In this document: positions 1 to 6,227 of the stretch, piece after piece
Numbering within the stretch: the stretch's first letter is position 1
How the letters are laid out: each line of letters begins with the position of its first letter
Origin: JBJTIF01 sp046094825
GTDB lineage: Bacteria > Actinomycetota > UBA4738 > HRBIN12
Direction of reading: 5' to 3'
Assembly (NCBI GenBank): GCA_046094825.1
Contig: JBJTIF010000105.1
Span: 1 to 6,239 of the forward strand
Length of the DNA stretch: 6,239 nt
The notes under the pieces: generated by a model
What the model was told of the DNA's origin: nothing
Database searches by the model: none
What the model saw: the letters and a program-made list of their open reading frames with translations, nothing else
Made by a program: the position numbers and the translations under genes

Positions 1-1
1 C

Positions 2-66
2 TATAAAAGGAGGCAAGCAGCAAGCCAGGAGCTCAGTCCAGAACCAGAGTTAGAAGGAGAAGGATC
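2..66 (+). promoter_or_regulatory. RNA polymerase II core promoter: TATA box, initiator, downstream promoter element
   Basis: TATAAAAG lies at 2-9. TCAGTC at 33-38 matches the arthropod-type initiator, with the probable +1 A at 35, 33 bases after the first T of the TATA box. GGATC at 62-66 fits the downstream promoter element consensus RGWYV at exactly +28 to +32. Transcription from 35 would define the start of R. The same three elements recur in the 3' LTR. The spacing is seen directly; promoter function and start site are inferred. Confidence 0.75.
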
Positions 67-71
67 CTTCT
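58..71 (+). repeat. 14-bp perfect palindrome in R
   Basis: AGAAGGATCCTTCT is self-complementary with no spacer and occurs again at 6162-6175. It contains the GGATC downstream promoter element. In RNA it would sit at the 5' end of the genome, where self-complementary sites can aid dimerisation; that role is only a guess. Confidence 0.6.
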
Positions 72-117
72 AAGAAAAGAGATATTTGCTTGAAAGTGTC
101 ATTTGATATAAAGTGTA

Positions 118-123
118 AATAAA
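118..123 (+). terminator. Poly(A) signal AATAAA of the 5' LTR copy
   Basis: AATAAA is followed about 12 bases later by CAAA-GA near 131-135 and then by a U-rich stretch (136-157) suited to a downstream processing element. In the 5' LTR this copy would be bypassed; the copy at 6222-6227 would end the genomic RNA. If cleavage occurs near 135, R runs from about 35 to 135 (about 100 bases) and U5 from there to 283. Confidence 0.75.
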
Positions 124-285
124 GTGCCTCAAAGACAATTGCTTTGATTTTCTCTTGGGAGGAACTGCGATCGAGGGGTTGGCGAAGGTCAAATAAGGTA
201 AGCACCAAAGCTGGTAAGAATCTGAGATTCTGGGGCTCTGTCAGGGGCTCGGAATCAAGGGGTCGAACCTAAGTGCGACGACATT

Positions 286-303
286 TGGCGACCACGGCAG
301 GAC
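286..303 (+). other. Primer binding site, probably for a tRNA-Arg
   Basis: TGGCGACCACGGCAGGAC begins with TGG, the complement of the tRNA CCA end, two bases after the LTR end at 283. The implied tRNA 3' end is GGTCG-CCA, which resembles the acceptor arms of animal tRNA-Arg; 412/mdg1-type elements of flies use a site starting with the same eight bases (from memory). The host tRNA is not available, so the tRNA identity is tentative while the site itself is well placed. Confidence 0.8.
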
Positions 304-683
304 AAGCATCCGTGCTTAGCCTGGACGTTGAACACGGTAGGCACCGAGTAAGGCTTTACCCGGTGTCATAGAAGTCTCCAACCGGGGTGGCTGGGATAGA
401 AACTCTCAGGCCCTGGGGTGAGGCTCTCTAACGCTCCTCAAACGAGAGCGAACCGTCCGTTTTCAGAGCGGGACTACGTCTCTAACAGCAGGAAAGCTCC
501 TCTGCCGTGACCGGCGAGGCACTGCAATAGATTTATTGCTGTGTCAAGGCAAGACCCGCCATCAAGCCTACCCTGAGATACCTACTCAGGGACGCCACCT
601 GAACCAACCTTAAGTCCAAAAACCTTCCCAGGAGTCTTGGCAAAAGACTTAAAAAAGACCACTTTGTGACGCACTTGTCAGAC
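304..683 (+). other. Untranslated leader without any ATG
   Basis: No gene is visible between the primer binding site and the start codon. The stretch holds the hairpin at 340-367, a weaker 5-bp stem (CGCTC 432-436 with GAGCG 446-450), and a possible splice acceptor ending at 631. No ATG occurs on the plus strand anywhere from position 1 to 683. The gag-pol frame is open upstream only back to a TGA at 600-602. A packaging signal would be expected in this region, but no specific sequence can be assigned. Confidence 0.7.
340..367 (+). other. Strong RNA hairpin downstream of the primer binding site
   Basis: The left arm GGCACCG-A-GTAA pairs with TTAC-C-CGGTGTC around a four-base GGCT loop. This gives eleven base pairs (one G-U) broken by one A/C mismatch. 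It lies 36 bases after the primer binding site, where packaging or dimerisation hairpins are found in retroviral RNAs. The pairing is visible; the function is inferred. Confidence 0.55.
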
Positions 684-3600
684 ATGAATGACTCTGCCAG
701 CAGTCTCAAAGATTTTCTTGACCGGGTTTCAACACCCGTCCTAAAAGTTGTGGAAACCCTTAGAGTCCACCGCGAAGAAATGTCGGGACTCCGACCTACT
801 CTCGCAGGGCCAATTCAGGAGCAACCCCCCTCGCAGGGACTCCTCAGGGCGACTAGGGTTGCTCAGAAACCCAAGCCCACACCAGGGAACCCCGCTCCCG
901 GAGATTTCTCTGATTTTGTCACAGCGGACCAAGTGCAGGCATTAATGCAGGACTTGCTCACTGCTGAAGAACAAACATCAGTCAAACAGCCAATTCTCAA
1001 CTGGTATCGAGAACTTGACCCAATCAAGTTCAACGGTAAATATACAGAGTACCCAGCCTTTCGGCAGAGCCTCAATCTTGGCCTCAGCAGATTCCGGTTC
1101 AGAAGCGACATACACAAAGCACTTTATGTGTTCAAGCTTCTCCAGGGTTCTGCTCGAGCAAGCATGACCCACTTCATGGCCAACCTTGGCGAATCCACCT
1201 TCCAAGAAATGCTCCGATATCTCGATGGAGTTTATGGTAATGAAAGGGGTCGTGACTATGAAGCCATCAAGAGACTCTCGAAGCTCCCAAGGTTGCGCGA
1301 ATTCACCAAAGACAACCTTGCAAAGCATCTCTCGATCATCGGGGCCGGTCTGGTCTCCATCAGGAAGTGCTGCCCTGAAGATGCCTCTCGCGAGGAGGGG
1401 CTTTACTTTTCAGAAGTTTTCAGAACTCTGCCCAGCAACGAACGGAGCTCCTTCTACATGTGTGAGGCTACCAACCAAAAAGCAAACCTTGAGGCGCTCA
1501 CCAACTTCCTCTACAGGAAACTGGAGGAGCACCAAATCCATTCAGTGGTAAAGAAGACAGCCAGCAAACGGAACTCCACTAGGCCTAAAGACAAGTACAA
1601 AAAACGCAAGAAAGACAAGCTCTCCGAAAACAACTTCAATGACAAAAGCCACTGCAACTCCATTGAGCCGACGTACTTGGTGAGGTGCTTTAAGTGCCCT
1701 GTGTGCAGACACGATCACCCTCTGACCTTTTGCCCTGACTTCAAAGATATGAATGTTTGTGTAAGGAAAGAGGTTGTGCACGACGCGAAAGCCTGCAACG
1801 GCTGTCTCGCAGCTGGCCACCTCGTCAAGGAATGTAGGCAACGAAGACCTTGTGGAATTAATGGTTGCAAGAAGCCACACCATAATCTGCTGCATGGTGG
1901 GACTACAGACAAAAGATGGAGGCTTCCCCCCGCACCAAGTCTCAGAGATTTTAGTAAAGACCAGCCCACCCAAGCGGAGCCAGCTTTTGATGTCAAGACA
2001 CTACTGACAGCCATTGAAAGGCACTTTGAACTGGAGAACCTGGGCACTCTTGGGCCTGCTGCAAGTCCCCCAAGCAGTGCTGGTATGCCAGAAGACTGCG
2101 ACTTACTCCAGAAGCACGCTTACAATCTAATGACGATTGATCTAAGTCATGAAAACGGGTCGACCTCCATCCAGGCGCGCATCCCCTGGCGTCCGGGTCA
2201 CAAAACAGCACTCCAGGGAAACTTTGCCTCTATTGAAAGACGGCAGACCGGTCATTACTCTGCCAAGGCACTGGCACGACGGGGAACGAGACTCCAAGAT
2301 GTGAAGAGCATAGTGATGAACTATGTCACGAAAGGGTACCTGGAGCCAGTACCTGAAGAAGAGAAAACCCGTGGATGGTATCTGCCCTTCTTTGAGGTGA
2401 CCCACAAGTGCAGGCCAACACGCATTCTTGTTGATACCAAGACAAAGTTCCACAAGGCAACGCTTGACAGTTACATCCTGGAGCTACCGAAGACAGTAAA
2501 CGACCTAAGCCACATCCTGACACGGATGAGACGCTTCAAGTACATATTAACAATAAACGCCACAGAGCCGCTCACACAGATTGTCTTGGCTCCAGAAGAT
2601 CGACAATTCCATCGTGTAGTCTTCCAAAACAAGCACTATCAATTCACTAGAGTTCTCTTCGAAAACAAGGCGTCACCTACCATCTACCAAAAGGCCATAG
2701 CCGCCCTCTGTGGCTCAGTGAAACTCCCAAACGCCGCCGAGACCCTCCGAAAATCTTTCCACATGGGCGACTGCTTGGATAGTAGAGACACGGAAGAAGA
2801 GATGGTCACCCTCCTGAAGGAGCTGACGCCGCTCCTCTCTGGGGGAGTTTTGAAAGAGTGCGAGGTCTATTGCAGTTCGCTCAGGGCAGCAAAGCTGATA
2901 CCTTTGGATGCCTGGACAGCAAGTGTCCAGATGGGAGACAAGGACCTAACTCACACCTACCAAAGTGCAGTAAAGATGGTGTATCTGCGACACACGGACC
3001 AACTAGTTTTCAAACTCAAGCACAAAACATTGGAAGCCTGGAAACAAAACCTAGGGATTCAGCAGTGGACCAAGGCGACAATCCTTGGCACCATCGCTAG
3101 TTGTCATGACCCACTTGGCCTCATTTCACCCATCACAATCCAACTGCGCAAACTCTTCAATGTTCTCTGGGGAAGGGAGATTGGATGGCACGCCCCCGTA
3201 CCTCCAGCCTTCCACGATAAATGGGAGAAGACCCTTAAAGAACTCCTCCAAGTCAGCACATTGACCTTCGATCGATGGGTGGGGCAGACTGCAAGTTCTG
3301 AATTACACGTCTTCTGCGATGCTTCAGCAGACGTCTACGCAACTACCCTATATCTCAGGACACCCAAGGGCAAAAGCTTCCAAACCGTGCTCATTGCAGC
3401 CAAAGCCAGGCCCACGCCCCTGCAAGCCAAAAGCGTCTCGCAGTCTGAACTCGACGCGTGTGTGCTCGGGGTCCGTATGGCACGGCATTATGGCCGAGCT
3501 TTGGAACTGGATCCCAGCAAAATCTTTTATTACACAGACAGCACTAACGCTCTGTGTTGGATCCTTGCCCCGTCAAGAGACATCAAAGTCGACATCCAAC

Positions 3601-5759
3601 ATCGAATGGCAGAGATCCGGAATTGCACCTCCGCAGAACAATGGGGACACGTGAGCACCGGGGTCAATCCGGCGGACATCCCAACTCGGGACATTCCCAC
3701 TTGGAAGCTGGCTGACAGTGAGCTCTGGTCCCATGGGCCGCCACAGCTACGGGCACCGGATTACAAGTTCCAGCGCTACATAAGCAGAAGGGAAAACTTT
3801 GACGAAGAACCCTCCGGCAAGGTCCAAACGCCAGTGTATCTCCAAGTTGAAGAGCAAAGGCAGCTGCCTTGGCTGGAGCGACTGGCAGACAGGCACAGTG
3901 TAGGTCGCCAGTTCAACGGAGCGCGCCGAGTGCGACAGATAGTCAAAAGACTCTGCATCCGCCTCGGTAATAAGAAGGATCCTGACATCCTACTTTGCCA
4001 AGCAGCACAAGAACACTGCTTTCCCAGAGACCTAGCCACTGTCAGGCAAGGGGAACTGGTAAAAAAGGGGCCACTCTTTCACCTGCAACCATTCCTCGGG
4101 GCCGACGGGTTGCTGAGGAGCGGGTCACGAATCATAAGGAATGATGCAATTCCCTACGACCAAAAGTATCCTGTCATCCTCTCTGCAAAAAGCCAGTACG
4201 CTAGATTGATACTTGGCGAGTATCATTTAGACTTCAAACATCCAGTAGGTTCCAACCTCATGTTCTCAGAATTGAGAAAGCGGTACCTCATCCTCGGAGC
4301 AGACCGAGCATCCCGAAAGATCACCCGCACCTGTCTTGACTGCTTCAAGGCCAGAGCAAAGATCACCCATCCGAGGATGGCTCCGCTTCCCAAGGACATC
4401 ACAGAGCCAAGCTACCGTTGCTTTCGCATTCTAGGAATAGACTTTGCGGGCCCCTTCCATACCACAGACAAGAGGCTGAAACAACAGTGGCACGTCCTGG
4501 TGATGACCTGCATGCAAACCCGAGCTGCTCATTTTGAACTCTGCCCTAGCCAAAGTGGAGATGCTGTAATCCATGCATTCTCCAGATTCAGCGCTCTCTA
4601 TGGGACTCCGAAAGTCATTTACTCCGATAACGCCACCTGCTTCGAGGCAGCAAGGCGAGAACTGGGTATACCAACGTGCGATTCCACCAGACCTGTCATC
4701 CAGCGTAACAATGAACCCATCTTCTGGCGTTTCATCGTACCCAGGGCGCCCCATCAAGGGGGGAGATGGGAGAGGATGGTTGGATTGATGAAGCGAGTCT
4801 TGAATCACTACTCAAGGGGTAGGGCAGTCCCAGAAGACGTTCTTAGAACAATACTTGTCAGGGCAGCAAAACTACTCAATTCAAGGCCCTTAGCTTTCTA
4901 TGAACAACGGGACCTGGCTGACCCGATCACTCCAAACCATTTCCTCCACCCGATAGTCGGAAGGGGCCCTCTCCCAGAAGTAGAAAAGAAGCTGAGACAA
5001 GAAATCAGACAAACGTGGGACAGCTACACTGATGTGATCCTCATGCAGTACCGTGATCGAGAAAAATGGTGGAAACAAGAACCCCCACCAGTGGAAGGCA
5101 GACTTGCACTCCTAATGGAAACTACTGGCGTGGGGCGCAAACCCGATTGGACCTTGTGCGTCATTGAGGGAGTGAAACATGACATGGAGGGACAGCCTTG
5201 TTCAGTCACGGTTAGAACCAAGTTCGGCTCCTACCGGAGATCTGTACACCACATCGCCATGGTACCCACAGACGTGCCAGAAGGAGTCCATGAAATTGTT
5301 GAGCCAAGAGAGGGGACTCCAAACCCTGCCGATGGATCTGATCCCGGGGACGATGTGGTCCTTGACCCACGTGATTGGGCTGGATCCGACGCATTAAACC
5401 ATCACCAATCCGACCCTTTGCACCCTCACCCGAGCAGTAGCATCCTGCCAAAGTCTAATCCCCGCGATGATAAATTCTCACCTAAGCGAAAGAATTTAGT
5501 CAGGAGCAGACACCCAAACTTAGTCCCGCGAAACTTGCATGACTCGGACAAACCCCTCGAAGATCCTAAAAATACAGGTAAACCATCCCAACCCCTGCCA
5601 CGGAGGTCATCGAGGTTGTTAGATCTGAGGACCTCAACAAGGGTTAATCAACTTCCCTGGCGGCTGAGACCAGCTAGAGCAAGGCAAAGAATGACGGTGG
5701 GAGGTTCCTCCTCCTCTGAGTATACCAGCCCTAGCTCAGGATCTGAATGGACGCCCTGA
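684..5759 (+). CDS. gag-pol: BEL/Pao Gag-Pol polyprotein, protease missing and RT active site altered
   Basis: This single uninterrupted frame of 1691 codons ends in TGA. ATG 684 is the first ATG in the window, with G at -3 and A at +4; the frame continues upstream to 603 but only via non-ATG codons. Domain order by residue: DUF1759-like Gag 104-250, basic patch 302-312, three zinc clusters 338-404, short linker, RT-like 448 to about 770, connection and RNase H about 770-1005, H2C2 zinc finger 1181-1220, integrase core about 1248-1395, DUF5641-like about 1443-1528, and a Pro/Ser/Arg-rich tail to 1691. In this family the protein would be cut into a capsid-forming Gag and replication enzymes acting in cytoplasmic particles, with integrase entering the nucleus. 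Here the protease is missing and RT lacks key acidic residues, while RNase H and integrase keep theirs. No frameshift or stop interrupts the frame. Family assignment is firm; the activity of this copy is doubtful. Confidence 0.95.
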   Translation: MNDSASSLKDFLDRVSTPVLKVVETLRVHREEMSGLRPTLAGPIQEQPPSQGLLRATRVAQKPKPTPGNPAPGDFSDFVTADQVQALMQDLLTAEEQTSVKQPILNWYRELDPIKFNGKYTEYPAFRQSLNLGLSRFRFRSDIHKALYVFKLLQGSARASMTHFMANLGESTFQEMLRYLDGVYGNERGRDYEAIKRLSKLPRLREFTKDNLAKHLSIIGAGLVSIRKCCPEDASREEGLYFSEVFRTLPSNERSSFYMCEATNQKANLEALTNFLYRKLEEHQIHSVVKKTASKRNSTRPKDKYKKRKKDKLSENNFNDKSHCNSIEPTYLVRCFKCPVCRHDHPLTFCPDFKDMNVCVRKEVVHDAKACNGCLAAGHLVKECRQRRPCGINGCKKPHHNLLHGGTTDKRWRLPPAPSLRDFSKDQPTQAEPAFDVKTLLTAIERHFELENLGTLGPAASPPSSAGMPEDCDLLQKHAYNLMTIDLSHENGSTSIQARIPWRPGHKTALQGNFASIERRQTGHYSAKALARRGTRLQDVKSIVMNYVTKGYLEPVPEEEKTRGWYLPFFEVTHKCRPTRILVDTKTKFHKATLDSYILELPKTVNDLSHILTRMRRFKYILTINATEPLTQIVLAPEDRQFHRVVFQNKHYQFTRVLFENKASPTIYQKAIAALCGSVKLPNAAETLRKSFHMGDCLDSRDTEEEMVTLLKELTPLLSGGVLKECEVYCSSLRAAKLIPLDAWTASVQMGDKDLTHTYQSAVKMVYLRHTDQLVFKLKHKTLEAWKQNLGIQQWTKATILGTIASCHDPLGLISPITIQLRKLFNVLWGREIGWHAPVPPAFHDKWEKTLKELLQVSTLTFDRWVGQTASSELHVFCDASADVYATTLYLRTPKGKSFQTVLIAAKARPTPLQAKSVSQSELDACVLGVRMARHYGRALELDPSKIFYYTDSTNALCWILAPSRDIKVDIQHRMAEIRNCTSAEQWGHVSTGVNPADIPTRDIPTWKLADSELWSHGPPQLRAPDYKFQRYISRRENFDEEPSGKVQTPVYLQVEEQRQLPWLERLADRHSVGRQFNGARRVRQIVKRLCIRLGNKKDPDILLCQAAQEHCFPRDLATVRQGELVKKGPLFHLQPFLGADGLLRSGSRIIRNDAIPYDQKYPVILSAKSQYARLILGEYHLDFKHPVGSNLMFSELRKRYLILGADRASRKITRTCLDCFKARAKITHPRMAPLPKDITEPSYRCFRILGIDFAGPFHTTDKRLKQQWHVLVMTCMQTRAAHFELCPSQSGDAVIHAFSRFSALYGTPKVIYSDNATCFEAARRELGIPTCDSTRPVIQRNNEPIFWRFIVPRAPHQGGRWERMVGLMKRVLNHYSRGRAVPEDVLRTILVRAAKLLNSRPLAFYEQRDLADPITPNHFLHPIVGRGPLPEVEKKLRQEIRQTWDSYTDVILMQYRDREKWWKQEPPPVEGRLALLMETTGVGRKPDWTLCVIEGVKHDMEGQPCSVTVRTKFGSYRRSVHHIAMVPTDVPEGVHEIVEPREGTPNPADGSDPGDDVVLDPRDWAGSDALNHHQSDPLHPHPSSSILPKSNPRDDKFSPKRKNLVRSRHPNLVPRNLHDSDKPLEDPKNTGKPSQPLPRRSSRLLDLRTSTRVNQLPWRLRPARARQRMTVGGSSSSEYTSPSSGSEWTP
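993..1433 (+). other. Gag capsid region, DUF1759-like
   Basis: Residues about 104-250 of the polyprotein. The opening (NWYRELDPIKFNGKYTEYPA) matches the BEL Gag pattern of a Leu-Pro/Asp-Pro-Ile stretch followed by a Phe-rich segment with Gly and an aromatic Phe. It continues with K-x-LYVFKLLQGSA and YLDGVYGN, also typical of this Gag family. The region is largely alpha-helical in character. It is expected to form the capsid-like particle. A Lys-rich patch follows at 302-312 (nt 1587-1619), suited to RNA binding or nuclear import. Confidence 0.8.
1695..1895 (+). other. Gag zinc-binding region: three Cys/His clusters
   Basis: The clusters are C338-x2-C341-x3-H345-x4-C350, C371-x2-C374-x4-H379-x4-C384 (the classic CCHC knuckle spacing) and C390-x4-C395-x3-H399-x4-H404. 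This triple arrangement, ending in a Leu-Leu-His, is typical of the end of BEL/Pao Gag. All ligands are present, so nucleic-acid binding looks preserved. In related elements the protease follows directly; here the next recognisable motif already belongs to the RT region. Confidence 0.9.
1896..2024 (+). other. Short linker where the aspartic protease is expected
   Basis: Only 43 residues (405-447) separate the last zinc ligand His404 from the FELENLG motif at 448, which resembles the RFWELE-type segment that opens the RT region in BEL elements. In this family a protease of roughly 150-200 residues with a D-[STE]-G catalytic motif normally sits here. The linker has no such motif, nor does the rest of the polyprotein. 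The frame is kept, so an in-frame deletion or replacement is the simplest explanation. Confidence 0.75.
2025..3000 (+). other. Reverse-transcriptase-like region, catalytically degenerate
   Basis: RT landmarks align by eye: WYLPFFEV for the usual YLPHH motif, LVDTKTKF (Asp584) for FDASAKF, a TRMRRFKY helix, APEDRQFHR, YQFTRVLF-x-NKASP (motif B) and DCLDSRDTEEE after the catalytic box. Key positions differ. The motif A Asp is Asn625 (AAC, 2556-2558). The aromatic residue five positions later, at the sugar-gate site, is Leu630. The motif B Gly is Glu660 (2661-2663). The YMDD-type box is His693-Met694-Gly695-Asp696 (2760-2771), leaving one Asp of the pair. In known RTs loss of the motif A Asp or first YxDD Asp abolishes DNA synthesis. 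Confidence 0.85.
3001..3700 (+). other. Connection region and RNase H domain, catalytic residues intact
   Basis: WTKATILGTIASCHDPLGLI marks the connection segment found in all BEL elements (Pfam names part of it Pao retrotransposon peptidase A17, but it shows no protease motif). RNase H follows with the four acidic positions present: Asp879 in FCDASA (3318), Glu922 in QSELDA (3447), Asp952 in YYTDSTNAL (3537) and Asp998 in NPADIPTR (3675). The role is to degrade the RNA strand and leave the polypurine primer. Compared with the RT region it is well conserved. Confidence 0.88.
4215..4860 (+). other. Integrase: H2C2 zinc finger and DDE catalytic core, intact
   Basis: The N-terminal zinc finger is H1181-x4-H1186-x30-C1217-x2-C1220. 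The core carries Asp1253 in GIDFAGPF (4440), Asp1315 in YSDNATCF (4626) and Glu1363 in HQGGRWERMVG (4770). D-D spacing is 62 and D-to-E spacing 48 residues, within the range expected for BEL integrases. The motif APHQGGRWE matches the family's APH-x-GG-x-WE. All zinc and metal ligands are kept, so integration activity is plausible. Confidence 0.92.
5010..5267 (+). other. DUF5641-like C-terminal domain of integrase
   Basis: Residues about 1443-1528 run from W1445 (WDSYTDVILMQYRDREKWW) through VEGRLALLMETTG and a Trp-containing strand to FGSYRRSVHHIAMVP. This is the W...R..WW, V..G...LL, W..G.V, R.V..I..M pattern of the DUF5641 domain that follows the core in BEL integrases. It is a small beta domain thought to bind DNA or chromatin. 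One change is notable: the usual GD before VLL reads EGR here. Confidence 0.75.
5268..5756 (+). other. Pro/Ser/Arg-rich disordered C-terminal tail
   Basis: About 163 residues (1529-1691) lie beyond the DUF5641-like domain with no recognisable fold. They begin acidic (Asp/Gly/Pro-rich), turn basic around SPKRKNLVRSR (K1601) and PRRSSRLLDLR, and end with a Ser-rich stretch. RRSSRL-like motifs are common at BEL polyprotein ends. The basic patches could serve as nuclear import or chromatin-tethering signals, which is inference only. Confidence 0.6.
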
Positions 5760-5802
5760 CCTTCCAACAGCCAGACTGTTCTCCCACATGCCCTTACTAA
5801 AA

Positions 5803-5826
5803 CCTAGATCGTCGAGCAAATCTAGG
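5803..5826 (+). other. Hairpin abutting the polypurine tract
   Basis: CCTAGAT (5803-5809) and ATCTAGG (5820-5826) are perfect 7-bp inverted repeats around a 10-base loop in the 75-bp spacer between the stop codon and the 3' LTR. The right arm overlaps the first three bases of the polypurine tract. Its effect on primer selection is unknown. Confidence 0.5.
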
Positions 5827-5834
5827 GGGGAGAA
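5824..5834 (+). other. Polypurine tract (plus-strand primer)
   Basis: AGGGGGGAGAA is an uninterrupted purine run ending directly at the TGTC that opens the 3' LTR. This is the standard position and composition of the RNase H-resistant primer for plus-strand DNA synthesis. Confidence 0.88.
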
Positions 5835-5962
5835 TGTCATGGTACCAGACCTACAGCCTTGATATATTTGCTCTAGATCCAGAGGGGAACCCTTTCCCCC
5901 ACAACCCTGGACTCAATATTGGGTAGCCTTACCCAGCTCAAACCTTAGAGCAATTCATATGA

Positions 5963-6022
5963 GGAAGGATCAAGCAAAAAGGGAGGATCAGATCAAAAAA
6001 GAAGGATCAAGAAAAAAGGAGG
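5963..6022 (+). repeat. Degenerate tandem repeat in U3, GGATCA unit of 18-19 bp
   Basis: GGATCA starts at 5967, 5985 and 6004, each followed by an A-rich purine run, giving a period of 18 then 19 bases. A related GGATCC follows at 6074. Repeated short motifs upstream of the TATA box suggest an enhancer-like array, though no factor can be named. Confidence 0.55.
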
Positions 6023-6104
6023 GAAAAATCCAGAACAAAGAAAAGAGAGGGAAATTTTGGAGGGAAAAATTGAGGATCCAGCTGGAGAACAAAGGAGGAG
6101 GCAC

Positions 6105-6170
6105 TATAAAAGGGAGGCAAGCAGCAAGCCAGCAGTTCAGTCCAGAACCAGAGTTAGAAGGAGAAGGATC
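6105..6170 (+). promoter_or_regulatory. Core promoter copy in the 3' LTR
   Basis: TATAAAAG at 6105-6112, TTCAGTCC with the probable +1 A at 6139, and GGATC at 6166-6170 (+28 to +32) repeat the 5' LTR promoter. One extra G between TATA and initiator makes the spacing 34 instead of 33. This copy could drive transcription into flanking host DNA. Confidence 0.7.
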
Positions 6171-6221
6171 CTTCTAAGAAAAGAGATATTTGCTTGAAAG
6201 TGTCATTTGATATAAAGTGTA

Positions 6222-6227
6222 AATAAA
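6222..6227 (+). terminator. Poly(A) signal AATAAA of the 3' LTR
   Basis: AATAAA lies 12 bases before the window end and is the functional copy for ending the genomic RNA. The U-rich downstream element seen after the 5' copy would lie just outside the window. Confidence 0.78.

Larger units (their letters stand above)
1..283 (+). repeat. 5' LTR, 3' portion (end of U3, R, U5)
   Basis: Positions 1-135 repeat at 6104-6239 with two substitutions (near 29 and 32) and one missing G in the G run near position 10. The copy continues through U5 to GACA at 280-283, the inverse of the TGTC that opens the 3' LTR at 5835, and lies two bases before the primer binding site. Adding the missing U3 (5835-6103) gives a full LTR of about 553 bp. 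U5 also holds a perfect 6-bp inverted repeat with a 3-base spacer (217-231) and GGGGCTC twice (232-238 and 244-250). Confidence 0.93.

Noticed and set aside
666..683. Start of gag-pol at GTG 666, six codons upstream
   Set aside because: GTG is not a usual start in an animal mRNA, and the in-frame ATG at 684 is the first ATG of the leader with G at -3 and A at +4.
1542..1973. 143-codon minus-strand frame, and the similar 125-codon frame at 4431-4808 and 116-codon frame at 978-1328
   Set aside because: All lie opposite conserved gag-pol domains, have no recognisable motif, and are best explained as shadows of the coding strand.
2433..2447. VDTKTKF considered as a degenerate aspartic protease motif (D-T-G)
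   Set aside because: It lies in the RT region right after the WYLPFF segment, where BEL elements have FDASAKF, and Lys replaces the Gly.
5268..5756. C-terminal extension considered as an envelope protein
   Set aside because: There is no signal peptide, membrane-spanning segment or Cys-rich ectodomain; it is a polar, low-complexity tail.
5959..6177. 72-codon frame in U3/R of the 3' LTR
   Set aside because: Its Lys/Glu/Arg-rich product simply reflects the purine-rich DNA. It crosses the TATA box and initiator and resembles no known protein.
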